A stretch of DNA of 64,000 bases, from assembly GCA_037445635.1 (NCBI GenBank), contig JBBIKC010000006.1, positions 1 to 64,000 on the forward strand. The letters run 5' to 3'. Every line of letters begins with the position of its first letter. Positions within the stretch are counted from its first letter, which is position 1. Below are positions 33,529 to 40,763 of the stretch, piece after piece. The notes beneath the pieces were generated by a model. It was not told the DNA's origin, did no database searches, and worked only from the letters and a program-made list of their open reading frames with translations. This stretch comes from JBFMCC01 sp037445635. Its GTDB lineage: Bacteria > Chloroflexota > Anaerolineae > Anaerolineales > Villigracilaceae. The position numbers were made by a program, and so were the translations under genes.

Positions 33529-34374
33529 ATGAAACTCGGCCTCGTCACCGACTCGACCTGCGATCTGCCGTCTGCTCTCGTGGAGCAGTACGGCATCGAA
33601 GTCGTCCCCTCGATTCTCGTCATTGACGGGAAGCAATACCTTGACGGCGCGGACATCAGCCGCGCGGACTTCTACGCGCGCCTGCCCGCGATGCGAAATT
33701 TTCCAACTACGGCCGCGCCCTCGATTGGTGAATTCTCATCGCGTTACCAGCGACTGCTCACCGCGGGCTGTGACCACATCCTTTCGATTCACGCCGCCTC
33801 GCAGTTGACCGCCATTTGCAGTATCGCCACGCAGGCCGCGAAGGATTTTCCAAACAAGGTCACGGTCGTGGACAGCGGCTCACTTTCGCTGGGAATCGGA
33901 TTTCAAGCCCTGGCCGCGGCCGAGTCGAACTCAGACCTCGCGACTGCTCTCGCCTCGATTGAGTCCACGCGCCGCAGACTGCACGTCTCGGCCGCGCTGG
34001 ACACGATGGATTACATCCGCCGCAGCGGGCGCGTCCCTGCGGCCATCACCATCCTGGGCGGCATGTTGCACATCAAGCCGCTGGTCGAACTGACCGAGGG
34101 TCAGATCAAGGCCGTCGGCGCGGTGCGGACGACGGGCCAGGCCGACGCGCGCATGGCTGCTTTCCTCAAATCGGGACTGCCGCTGGAGCGTCTTGCCATC
34201 CTTCATACCGGCGCGGAAGCGAGGGCACGCGCCTTCCTCTCGCGCCTGATGGACGAGATCGCCCGCGACCTGCCGCGCAATATTTTGATGGTCAATGTGA
34301 CCACGGTCATCGGCGCGCATGTGGGACCGAACGGTCTGGGGTTCGCGGCGGTGAGGCTGCTACAGACGGGATAA
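33529..34374 (+). CDS. DegV family fatty-acid-binding protein (FakB-like)
   Basis: The 281-residue protein starts with the DegV signature VTDSTCDLPS and continues with FPTTAAPSIGEF, SIHAASQLTAICSIA and YIRRSGRVPAA. DegV proteins bind a fatty acid and hand it to FakA, encoded just upstream, for phosphorylation. The start has a GGATT-type weak ribosome site. Confidence 0.93.
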   Translation: MKLGLVTDSTCDLPSALVEQYGIEVVPSILVIDGKQYLDGADISRADFYARLPAMRNFPTTAAPSIGEFSSRYQRLLTAGCDHILSIHAASQLTAICSIATQAAKDFPNKVTVVDSGSLSLGIGFQALAAAESNSDLATALASIESTRRRLHVSAALDTMDYIRRSGRVPAAITILGGMLHIKPLVELTEGQIKAVGAVRTTGQADARMAAFLKSGLPLERLAILHTGAEARARAFLSRLMDEIARDLPRNILMVNVTTVIGAHVGPNGLGFAAVRLLQTG

Positions 34375-34671
34375 AGAAGTGCAAGAGTTGGAAAAGGAAC
34401 TGGGATAAAACCTTTTTAAACAACAAAGGCCACGAAGGAACTCGAAGGCTTGATTGGCGCAATGTGTCGCCTTCCTCTCGCCCATCGCCCGTGATGATCG
34501 AAAACGAAGCGCCAAAACCATCCATCAACCCTTCTTCGTCGCCTTTGTGCCTCTTGGTGTTTAATGAATCTCCGCGTCCATCCGCGCACGTCCGCGTCCC
34601 GTATTTTCCCCTTCATCTTTCATCCCTCATCCTTTATCCTTTCCCCTCCTCCCCCATGATAAAACACCTCC
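34375..34671. other. Non-coding stretch with degenerate dispersed repeats
   Basis: This stretch holds fragments such as AACAACAAAGGCCACGAAGG, TTCTTCGTCGCCTTTGTGCC and CCGCGTCCATCCGCGCACG, plus a TTTATCC/TTTCATCC pyrimidine tract. These resemble pieces of repeats seen at 36901-36985 and 62400-62480. No gene is supported. Confidence 0.5.
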
Positions 34672-34966
34672 ATACAGCCCTCATTAGAGAGACTCCATAA
34701 ATTCTTTCGCCTCGAACACGAAAACGGCTACACCAACACCGCCATCATCGGCGGGCTGGCCCAGATGCTGGATTTTCGGAACCGGAGGGCAACCCCCAGC
34801 CCGTCACACTGCAGGCTATCTTCGCACCCGAGGCAAGGCGGGTGGAAGAGCCCGGCGGGCCGCGCACCATGCTGGAAGCCGCGACGGCAGAGTGGGAGAA
34901 GAAATTCGCCCCCGGCCTATCGTTACATGAATCAAAAACGGCGCAAAGATTTGCTTTGCGCCGTTT
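34672..34966 (+). pseudogene. Degenerate recG N-terminal remnant
   Basis: From 34672 a reading frame starts at ATA where ATG would be expected and reads (I)QPSLERLHKFFRLEHENGY, then TNTAIIGGLAQMLDF. This resembles the N-terminal helical region of RecG helicases of Chloroflexota type. A frameshift follows, near 34776. The next frame continues with EPEGNPQPVTLQAIFAPEARR to a stop near 34966, and that part I cannot assign. recG commonly follows DegV genes. The rest of the helicase is missing, so this is a truncated remnant. The identification rests on remembered family sequence. Confidence 0.4.
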
Positions 34967-34970
34967 TTGA

Positions 34971-35834
34971 TTACACGGATGGCGGGGCCTCAAGGAGCCG
35001 CCGCGCGGTGAGCACCGGGCAATGCGCCGCCTCGGCCACCTCGGCCGTCACATTGGGGGAATACAACTGGCGCAGGGGATTTGCGCTGTAAGGCGACCCC
35101 ATGCAGACCAGATCGTAATCCCCCTCTTTCAACTCGCTCAAGATCTCCTCGACGACGTGCCCGTTTCGCACGCGGACCGAGGCCTGTAACCCGGCCCGAC
35201 GCGCGATCTCCAGCCCCTGACGCAGACTGCGCCCGGCGGGCGTTTCGGTGGTTTCCAACCTCTGCCAGTGCTCGCGCACCTCGCGCGCCGCGGGATAATC
35301 CAGATCGATCGGCGGGACGACGGTCAACAGCACCAGTTCCGCGCCGGCCAACGCCGATACCTGCACGGCCAGGTTTTCGGCGGTCACCTCGTAGCCCAGC
35401 CCGCCCAGGCAGATGACGGTCTTCTTCAACGGCAGACGCGCCCGCGGCACATATAAAATCGGCCCGCTGACCTCCGCCATGATGTGGCGGAACGAGCGCC
35501 CATGCAGCAGCCGTTGCAGGGGCGGACGCCCAAGCGGAGCGATGATGGTCAGTGCGTTCTGTCCGCGCACGCGCTGAGGAATGACCTCCTCAGCGTGACC
35601 CTTCAGTACCTCGAGGCGATACTGCACATCGTTTTTCTGAAAGACCCGGATCGCGTCGGTAAAGATGCCTTCGAGCGGATGCACTTCTTCGTCGATCTGC
35701 GCGGGCGAGGGTTCCTCGTCAATGCCGATGAGCGTGACCGGGGTCCGCATGGACGCGCCCAGCCACGCACCGTATTCGATGGCAGGCCAGGTGGTCTGGC
35801 GTCCGTTGGTGAAGATGAATAAGTCAGGTTTCAT
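34971..35834 (-). CDS. Universal stress protein with two UspA domains
   Basis: The 287-residue protein contains two tandem Usp domains. The first (1-135) ends in IMAEVSGPILYVP. The second (about 140-280) has the VICLGGLGYEVTAENLAVQV start, VCMGSPYSANPLRQLYSPNV, which is close to the ATP-binding G-2x-G-9x-G region, and CPVLTARR. Usp proteins bind ATP and aid stress survival. It lies 18 nt downstream of the chromate transporter genes, so they likely share an mRNA. Confidence 0.82.
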   Translation of the reverse strand: MKPDLFIFTNGRQTTWPAIEYGAWLGASMRTPVTLIGIDEEPSPAQIDEEVHPLEGIFTDAIRVFQKNDVQYRLEVLKGHAEEVIPQRVRGQNALTIIAPLGRPPLQRLLHGRSFRHIMAEVSGPILYVPRARLPLKKTVICLGGLGYEVTAENLAVQVSALAGAELVLLTVVPPIDLDYPAAREVREHWQRLETTETPAGRSLRQGLEIARRAGLQASVRVRNGHVVEEILSELKEGDYDLVCMGSPYSANPLRQLYSPNVTAEVAEAAHCPVLTARRLLEAPPSV

Positions 35835-35851
35835 TCGGCCAGTCCTACTTT

Positions 35852-36388
35852 CTACCGAAACAGGATAACGCCTAAAATCCCCGCGCCCAGCAAGACCAGC
35901 GGCGAGGGGACATCGAACAACAGGGCGATAAATGCGAGCGCGCCGATCAACAGCGCGCGGTGGGTGATCTTCTTGGTGCGCGAGGCGCGGAACAATTCCC
36001 AGGCCACCGTGACCATCAGCGCGGCCACCGCAGGACTCATCCCGCCCACGAAGGCGGTCAGCCAGTTCTCATGCTGGAAGTAACCGAGGACCGCGGCCAG
36101 TATCAGCATCATGAGGGTTGGAGGCAGGATCGCGCCCAACAGGGCGGTCAGCACGCCGGGGATTCCGCCCGCAGCGTAGCCGACGAACATGGCCAGTTTG
36201 AGCGCTTCGCTGCCGGGCAGGACGTTCGAGAATCCCACCGCCTCGACGAAGCGTTCCTCGCTCATGATCTTGCCCACCGCTTCCTTGTAGAGCAGGCCAA
36301 TCGAAGCGGGTCCCGAAGGCGAAAGTAAATTCACCTTCAGGAACATCCACAGCAACTTGAGCCAGATGGAGAACTTGGATCGATTCAT
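35852..36388 (-). CDS. Chromate transporter (CHR family), half-size subunit B
   Basis: The 178-residue membrane protein is one half of a split ChrA-type transporter. The family block FLKVNLLSPSGPASIGLLYKE, VLPGSEALKLAMFVGYAAGG and four to five helices are visible. It overlaps the sister subunit by 4 nt (ATGA). Short-chain CHR proteins work as heterodimers. Chromate efflux is the known role, but other oxyanions are possible. Confidence 0.88.
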   Translation of the reverse strand: MNRSKFSIWLKLLWMFLKVNLLSPSGPASIGLLYKEAVGKIMSEERFVEAVGFSNVLPGSEALKLAMFVGYAAGGIPGVLTALLGAILPPTLMMLILAAVLGYFQHENWLTAFVGGMSPAVAALMVTVAWELFRASRTKKITHRALLIGALAFIALLFDVPSPLVLLGAGILGVILFR

Positions 36389-36900
36389 CTGAAAAGAAAA
36401 ATCCCCAGCAGTCCTGCGGCCACCACGATGATGCGGGCCGGCGCGTTCAGGAATAGAGCGATCAAACTGACAACGCCGATGGCCCAGCCCTGCCAGCCGG
36501 TCTCGCCGCCCTTTTGAAAGATCTTCCAGGCTGTAAACAGAATCAACACAGAAATGGCAGGCGTCAGTCCCTCCACGAAACTGCTCACCCAGGCCTCGCG
36601 GCGGATGCGGTGCAGGACGGCGACCACACCCAATATGAGTGCAGTGGGCGGAAGGATGGAACCGAGCAGCGCCACCAATCCGCCGGGAATCCCCCCGGCT
36701 GCGTAACCGACATACATCGCCAGTTGCAGCGCGTCCGAGCCGGGCAGGACGGATGAAAAGCCGACCGCCTGCACGAACTGTCCCTCGGTGACAAAATGAC
36801 CGACGGCCTCATGATACAGCAGTCCCACCGAGGCGGGCCCGGACGTGCTAAGCAGGTTAACCTTGAGAAAAGTCCAGAAGAGTTCGAGGTAGAGGTTCAT
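36385..36900 (-). CDS. Chromate transporter (CHR family), half-size subunit A
   Basis: The 171-residue protein is the first gene of the pair and is clearly homologous to its neighbour: FLKVNLLSTSGPASVGLLYHE and VLPGSDALQLAMYVGYAAGG. The two probably arose by duplication and insert in opposite orientation to form one transporter. The start at MNLYLELF is chosen because the longer frame would read through a dispersed repeat at 36901-36985. Confidence 0.88.
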   Translation of the reverse strand: MNLYLELFWTFLKVNLLSTSGPASVGLLYHEAVGHFVTEGQFVQAVGFSSVLPGSDALQLAMYVGYAAGGIPGGLVALLGSILPPTALILGVVAVLHRIRREAWVSSFVEGLTPAISVLILFTAWKIFQKGGETGWQGWAIGVVSLIALFLNAPARIIVVAAGLLGIFLFR

Positions 36901-36985
36901 GGTTGAGGAGGATTCACCGCGAAGGGTTTTGAACTTCGCGAAGTCGGGCAATCTTCGCGGCCTTCCTTTCTTCGCGGTAGGAAGA
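36901..36985. repeat. Dispersed repeat with ACCGCGAAG/CTTCGCGG arms
   Basis: CACCGCGAAG and CTTCGCGGTAGG arms flank a region with CTTCGCGAAG. It fills the gap between the chromate transporter and elp3 genes. Confidence 0.4.
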
Positions 36986-38623
36986 TCACAGCGACTTCAC
37001 CAGGTAATTTTGCCCGCGCTCGAAGCCGCGTTCGAGATAGTATGCGCGCGTACCCACCGCCGAGATGACCGCCATGCGGCGAAACCCGCGTGCTCGTGCG
37101 ACTTCATCTGCCGCGGCGAGCAGGCGCGTCCCCAGGCCGGCGTGCTGGGCCGCGCCCTTCGGTTCCGCCCCGAGATGGAGCGACTGTCCGTAAACGTGCA
37201 CCTCACGAATCATCGCTGCGCCCTTCAAGTCAACGAGACCGGTCGGGGGCGCATCCGCGGACGGCAACGAGAGGCGGATGAAGCCTGCCAGTTTGTCCTC
37301 CGGCGTGACAAACGAAATGAAATGCTCTTCGGCGTAAGCGGCGGTGTAAGTCAGATCATCGAGCCGCAGCGCGGAGGGGGTCACCGGCTTGCCGCGCACC
37401 TCGCGGCATCGCACGCATTGACAGCGCGTGCCGCGCCGTTTCATCTCCTCGTGGACATCCAATCGCAGCGACGTACGCTTGTTGCCCTCCACCACGTTCG
37501 TTGAAGGAATATCACGTATCACGCGGTTGACGCGGCAATAACGCGGGATGGTGGATTTGATATCGGCAAGCAAGTCAATCAATTGTTCTGTGGTGTACGG
37601 CGTGAACTCGCCGCGCTGCCAGTATTCGTACAACTCCGCATTGGCGAGCAGTTGATTTGGATAGATTTTGATTTCGTCGGGACAGAATCCGTTCCACAGT
37701 TTTGCAAAATCGGCGCGGTCGGAGTCGGGCGTGGCGCCCAGCAGGTTGGGCATCCAATGCAGGACGATTTTGAAACCCGCCGCGCGCAGAAGCGCGGTGG
37801 CCTGACGCGTGCATTCCACATCGTGGCCGCGCTTGTTGATTTCAAGAATATGATCGTCGAAACTCTGCGCGCCCATTTGCACCTTGGTCACACCGAGGTG
37901 ACGCAGCCAGCGCAGTTCGTCGGGCGTGATCTCGTCGGGCCGCGTTTCGATCACGAGACCGACGTTGCGATGCGCGGCAGATTCGTTTCTTAACTGAAGT
38001 TCAGGGAGATTCACCACAGAGTCCACAGTGTTTCCCTTTTTACTCTCTCCGTGTTCTCTGTGGTCGGTTCCATTCATGGCGTCAAAACAGCGCGCTACGA
38101 ACCATTCCTGGTAATCCCGCTTGTACGAACTCCACGTCCCGCCGAGGATGAGCAGTTCGATCTTATCTGTTGGATGCCCGACCGCCTTCAACTGCTCCAG
38201 CCGCGAGCGGACTTGCGCGTACGGGTCGAAGTCGTGTTCGAGGCCGCGCATCGCGCCGGGTTCGTCGGGCAGGTAACTCTTGGGCATGCGCACATCTGTG
38301 GGGCAGAAAATACATTTGCCCGGGCAGGGATAGGGCTTGGTTAATACGGTGATGGTCGTCACGCCCGAAAGCGTCCGCACGGGCTTCATGCGGATGCGTT
38401 CCAGCAGAGACGTGTCCGCGGCCAGTTCGCCCGCCGCGACCATTTCGTTGTAGGCCGCCACGAGGAAAGACTTGCCCAGCACGCCGCCCTCGGCCGGCGC
38501 GTGGGCGCGCAGGCTGGCGTGCAGGTCGCGTCCGCGGCGGACTTCATCCACCACCAGCCGCGCCAGCGCCAGTTTGGCGGGTGTCAATGCTTTAAGAGCG
38601 ATCCAGTTTTGCTTCGTGGCCAT
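36986..38623 (-). CDS. Elp3-type radical SAM/GNAT tRNA uridine-34 modification enzyme
   Basis: The 545-residue enzyme has a radical SAM domain with the cluster motif CPGKCIFCP (about residues 100-108) and VIETRPDEI and KVQMGAQSFDD blocks. A zinc-type RCQCVRCRE segment and a C-terminal GNAT acetyltransferase domain (GLGTRLLAAADEVA ... YYLERGF) follow. Elp3 proteins carboxymethylate wobble uridine in tRNA. About 18 residues between DAMNGTD and VVNLPEL are encoded by an inserted short repeat (38013-38064). The gene is monocistronic here. Confidence 0.92.
   Translation of the reverse strand: MATKQNWIALKALTPAKLALARLVVDEVRRGRDLHASLRAHAPAEGGVLGKSFLVAAYNEMVAAGELAADTSLLERIRMKPVRTLSGVTTITVLTKPYPCPGKCIFCPTDVRMPKSYLPDEPGAMRGLEHDFDPYAQVRSRLEQLKAVGHPTDKIELLILGGTWSSYKRDYQEWFVARCFDAMNGTDHREHGESKKGNTVDSVVNLPELQLRNESAAHRNVGLVIETRPDEITPDELRWLRHLGVTKVQMGAQSFDDHILEINKRGHDVECTRQATALLRAAGFKIVLHWMPNLLGATPDSDRADFAKLWNGFCPDEIKIYPNQLLANAELYEYWQRGEFTPYTTEQLIDLLADIKSTIPRYCRVNRVIRDIPSTNVVEGNKRTSLRLDVHEEMKRRGTRCQCVRCREVRGKPVTPSALRLDDLTYTAAYAEEHFISFVTPEDKLAGFIRLSLPSADAPPTGLVDLKGAAMIREVHVYGQSLHLGAEPKGAAQHAGLGTRLLAAADEVARARGFRRMAVISAVGTRAYYLERGFERGQNYLVKSL
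38013..38064. repeat. 52-bp inverted-repeat element inserted in elp3
   Basis: ACCACAGAG and CTCTGTGGT form 9-bp terminal inverted repeats around a core with GTCCACAGTG and CCGTGTTCTC. The element lies in frame within the elp3 coding region. Similar words (CACAGAG, CCGTGTT) occur at 62400-62480 and 62820. Confidence 0.6.
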
Positions 38624-38801
38624 CGAGTCTTGATAAGAGAGTCCGAACTCAACAAATTCATCGCGCTGAGCGGAGCGCAGCGGAGACGAAGTGCGATTTC
38701 ATGTAAAACCGCATCTCGTCTGCGCGGCGCTATGCGCCACTCCGCTCCCCAGAAGAACGCTGTGGCTTCGCGACGCGAGGATATGTCAGAAATTTTATGA
38801 T
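38624..38801. repeat. Dispersed repeat region including copy 2 of the 117-153 element
   Basis: Positions 38711-38747 match the reverse complement of 117-153 at about 33 of 37 bases. A partial inverted copy (GAGCGGAGCGCAGCGGAGACGAAG) precedes it, so the region can form a long imperfect hairpin. No gene is seen. Confidence 0.6.
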
Positions 38802-39530
38802 TCACTCTTTCGCACGCGTCTCCGCGTAATCCTTCTGGCGGAACATGTCGGTGTGCAGGCCGCACTCGGTTTTGCCGCGCCCGGCCCAACGTCCGGCGCG
38901 CTCCGCATCCTCCGCGCCGACCGGAATGGTGCAGGGCGCGCATCCGATGCTTCGAAAGCCTTTTTCCAACAGTGGATGGACAGGCAAGTCGTGTTCCTTG
39001 ATGTAGCGTTCCACGTCAACCCGCGTCCAATTCAACAATGGATTGATCTTTACGACACCGTCGTCCTGCAATTCCAGAATCTGGGCGCGGGCACGCTCGG
39101 GAGTCTGGTCACGGCGGATGCCGCTGATCCAGGCCTTCAACCCGCTGACCGCCTTCTGCATCGGCTGGACCTTATGCAGGTAACAGCACAGGTCGGGATC
39201 GTCGAGCGGCAGACTGCGCACGTGCTGGCGGACGTACACGTCCCAGCGCGAATCGCGGTACAGGTCAATCACGTTCAGGTTCCACATGGCCTGCAACCGC
39301 TCGCGGAAAATGAGCGATTCCCAAAAATGATAACCCGTGTCGAGGAACAGCACGCGCAGGCCGGGGATGATCTGCGAGGCCATATGCAGGAGCGGCAGGC
39401 TTTGGGTTTGAAACGAGGAACTCAGCGCCAGGTCGGGGCAAAACCGTTCGGCAGACCAGCGCAGGATGTCCTGCGGCGATTTCGTCTCGAACTCCTGCGA
39501 CAGGCGGGCGATCTCTTCACCGCTAAACAT
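38802..39530 (-). CDS. cysH: Phosphoadenosine/adenosine phosphosulfate reductase (APS-type)
   Basis: The 242-residue enzyme reduces activated sulfate to sulfite in assimilatory sulfur metabolism. It has the PP-loop-type start ALSSSFQTQSLPLLHM, LFLDTGYHFWESL, and the two Cys pairs CC (DLCCYLHK) and CxxC (GCAPC) that hold a 4Fe-4S cluster in APS reductases, plus the C-terminal ECGLH catalytic Cys. The cluster motif favours adenylyl sulfate as substrate. A TATAAT box 7 nt before the ATG implies a leaderless mRNA. No other cys genes are adjacent. Confidence 0.93.
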   Translation of the reverse strand: MFSGEEIARLSQEFETKSPQDILRWSAERFCPDLALSSSFQTQSLPLLHMASQIIPGLRVLFLDTGYHFWESLIFRERLQAMWNLNVIDLYRDSRWDVYVRQHVRSLPLDDPDLCCYLHKVQPMQKAVSGLKAWISGIRRDQTPERARAQILELQDDGVVKINPLLNWTRVDVERYIKEHDLPVHPLLEKGFRSIGCAPCTIPVGAEDAERAGRWAGRGKTECGLHTDMFRQKDYAETRAKE

Positions 39531-39537
39531 GGCGAGG

Positions 39538-39543
39538 ATTATA
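39538..39543 (-). promoter_or_regulatory. -10 box of cysH (leaderless type)
   Basis: TATAAT on the minus strand, 7 nt before the cysH ATG and 6 bp away from the opposite -10 box at 39550-39555. Confidence 0.55.
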
Positions 39544-39549
39544 ACCCGG

Positions 39550-39555
39550 TATAAT
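39550..39555 (+). promoter_or_regulatory. -10 box of the methyltransferase gene (leaderless type)
   Basis: TATAAT on the plus strand, 6 nt before the ATG. Confidence 0.55.
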
Positions 39556-39561
39556 GGACGC

Positions 39562-40317
39562 ATGGAAGCGACGACCGCGGCGCGCCTGCTGGCGCTCAAC
39601 CGCGAGTTCTACGAACGGTTCGGCGCGGACTTTTCGACCACCCGCCGCAGACTCCAGCCCGGCGTGACGCGCATCCTCGAGACTCTGCGCGGCGACGAAT
39701 CCATCCTCGACCTGGGATGCGGCAACGGCGAACTGGCGCGGAGCCTGGCCCGGCGCGGCCACCGCGGCTCGTATCTCGGCCTGGACTTCAGCCTGTCGCT
39801 CTTAAGAGAAGCCGATTTTTCGCCCGCCGCGTTTCCGGTGCGATTTTTGCAAACCGACCTGACGGAGTTATCAGTGTTCAGTGGTCAGTTATCAGTGGCT
39901 GGTGGCTGGTCACTGGTAACTTGCTTTGCGGCACTGCATCACATCCCCGGTCAAAACGCGAGATTGAGCATTTGCAAATCAATCCATGGCCTGCTCGCAG
40001 ACGACGGCCGTTTCATTCTCTCCAACTGGCAATTCCTGAACAGCCCGCGTCTGCGCGCCCGCGTCCAGCCCTGGGAGCGGATTGGGCTTAAGGCCGAAGA
40101 CGTTGATGAAGGCGATTACCTGCTCGACTGGCGCCGCGGCGGGGAGGGTCTGCGCTACGTGCATCAGTTCAGCGAAGATGAGTTGATGCAACTCGCAGGG
40201 AAAAGCGGATTCAATGTCGTCGAATCGTTCTATTCGGACGGGGAGGGCGGCAGGCTGGGATTGTATCAAGCGTGGAAGAAAGGACGAATGCAGGCTAGCG
40301 CGGAAAACGCGGATTAA
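39562..40317 (+). CDS. Class I SAM-dependent methyltransferase
   Basis: The 251-residue protein has the SAM-binding motif I ILDLGCGNGELARSL at about residues 46-60, motif II YLGLDFSLSLL and the post-motif LVTCFAALHHIPG. The substrate is not recognisable. The stretch LSVFSGQLSVAGGWSLVT, between the acidic loop and ALHHIP, derives from a GTTATCAGTGTTCAGTGG-type short repeat (39868-39918), so the loop is repeat-derived. It is divergent from cysH across a 31-bp gap. Confidence 0.88.
   Translation: MEATTAARLLALNREFYERFGADFSTTRRRLQPGVTRILETLRGDESILDLGCGNGELARSLARRGHRGSYLGLDFSLSLLREADFSPAAFPVRFLQTDLTELSVFSGQLSVAGGWSLVTCFAALHHIPGQNARLSICKSIHGLLADDGRFILSNWQFLNSPRLRARVQPWERIGLKAEDVDEGDYLLDWRRGGEGLRYVHQFSEDELMQLAGKSGFNVVESFYSDGEGGRLGLYQAWKKGRMQASAENAD
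39868..39918. repeat. CAGTGGTCAGTTATCAGTGG-type repeat inside the methyltransferase gene
   Basis: Successive near-copies of TCAGTG/TCAGT(T/G) and TGGCTGG occur here, as in the scattered 'GTCAGTTATCAGTG' repeats of cyanobacterial and Chloroflexota genomes. The reading frame stays open through it. Confidence 0.55.
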
Positions 40318-40381
40318 TTCCGCATCCGAAAGGATCACTACAGTTAGTGGAAAAACAATCCAACTTCCCTAGCGCGGCCCC

Positions 40382-40660
40382 GAATGGCAAAAACAAGCCC
40401 ACGACTGGATTCGCGCGCAAGCGAAATGCAATGCCATTCAACTGACCGATGAGATCGAGCAAAACCATGCCTACGCCTGGTCAACAGTGATGCGCGTCCC
40501 ATCCAGCGAAGGAACCTTGTTCTTCAAAGCCACCGCGCCTGAAACCATCTGCGAGATCGTACTGACCAAGAAACTCGCGGCATGATTTCCCGATGGCCTG
40601 CCCGACCTCGCCGCGTTCGGGATTCCTGCATCTGTCAACCACGGCGACTTCCACGATGGC
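40382..40660 (+). pseudogene. Phosphotransferase (APH-like) remnant
   Basis: The first frame encodes EWQKQAHDWIRAQ, then VMRVPSSEGTLFFKATAPE, typical of the N-lobe of aminoglycoside phosphotransferase-like kinases, and ends at TGA (40582-40584). After the stop a segment reads GLPDLAAFGIPASVNHGDFHDG, containing the Brenner motif HGDxH of the same family. The middle of the kinase is deleted and the start is gone, so this is a broken gene. Its intact parent is not in the window. Confidence 0.6.
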
Positions 40661-40722
40661 ACTTGGAGCAGATTTTGGAAAATTGTCCGGAATCTTGTCC
40701 GAAAGTCAGGCAGAACTCGTGA

Positions 40723-40750
40723 TTGCTTAAATTCTTCAAAAGAGTAAAAT
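40723..40750 (+). promoter_or_regulatory. Promoter of the MalT/SARP regulator gene
   Basis: TTGCTT and TAAAAT are separated by 16 bp and lie 13 nt before the ATG. Upstream, TTGTCCG occurs twice (40683-40689 and 40695-40701) with a 12-bp period, a possible operator. Confidence 0.5.
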
Positions 40751-40763
40751 TAATCCAGATATC

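Noticed and set aside
33474..33625. A small frame starting MYVLRSLTHRL just after a TATACT box
   Set aside because: It overlaps the fakB start in another frame and has no ribosome site or family resemblance.
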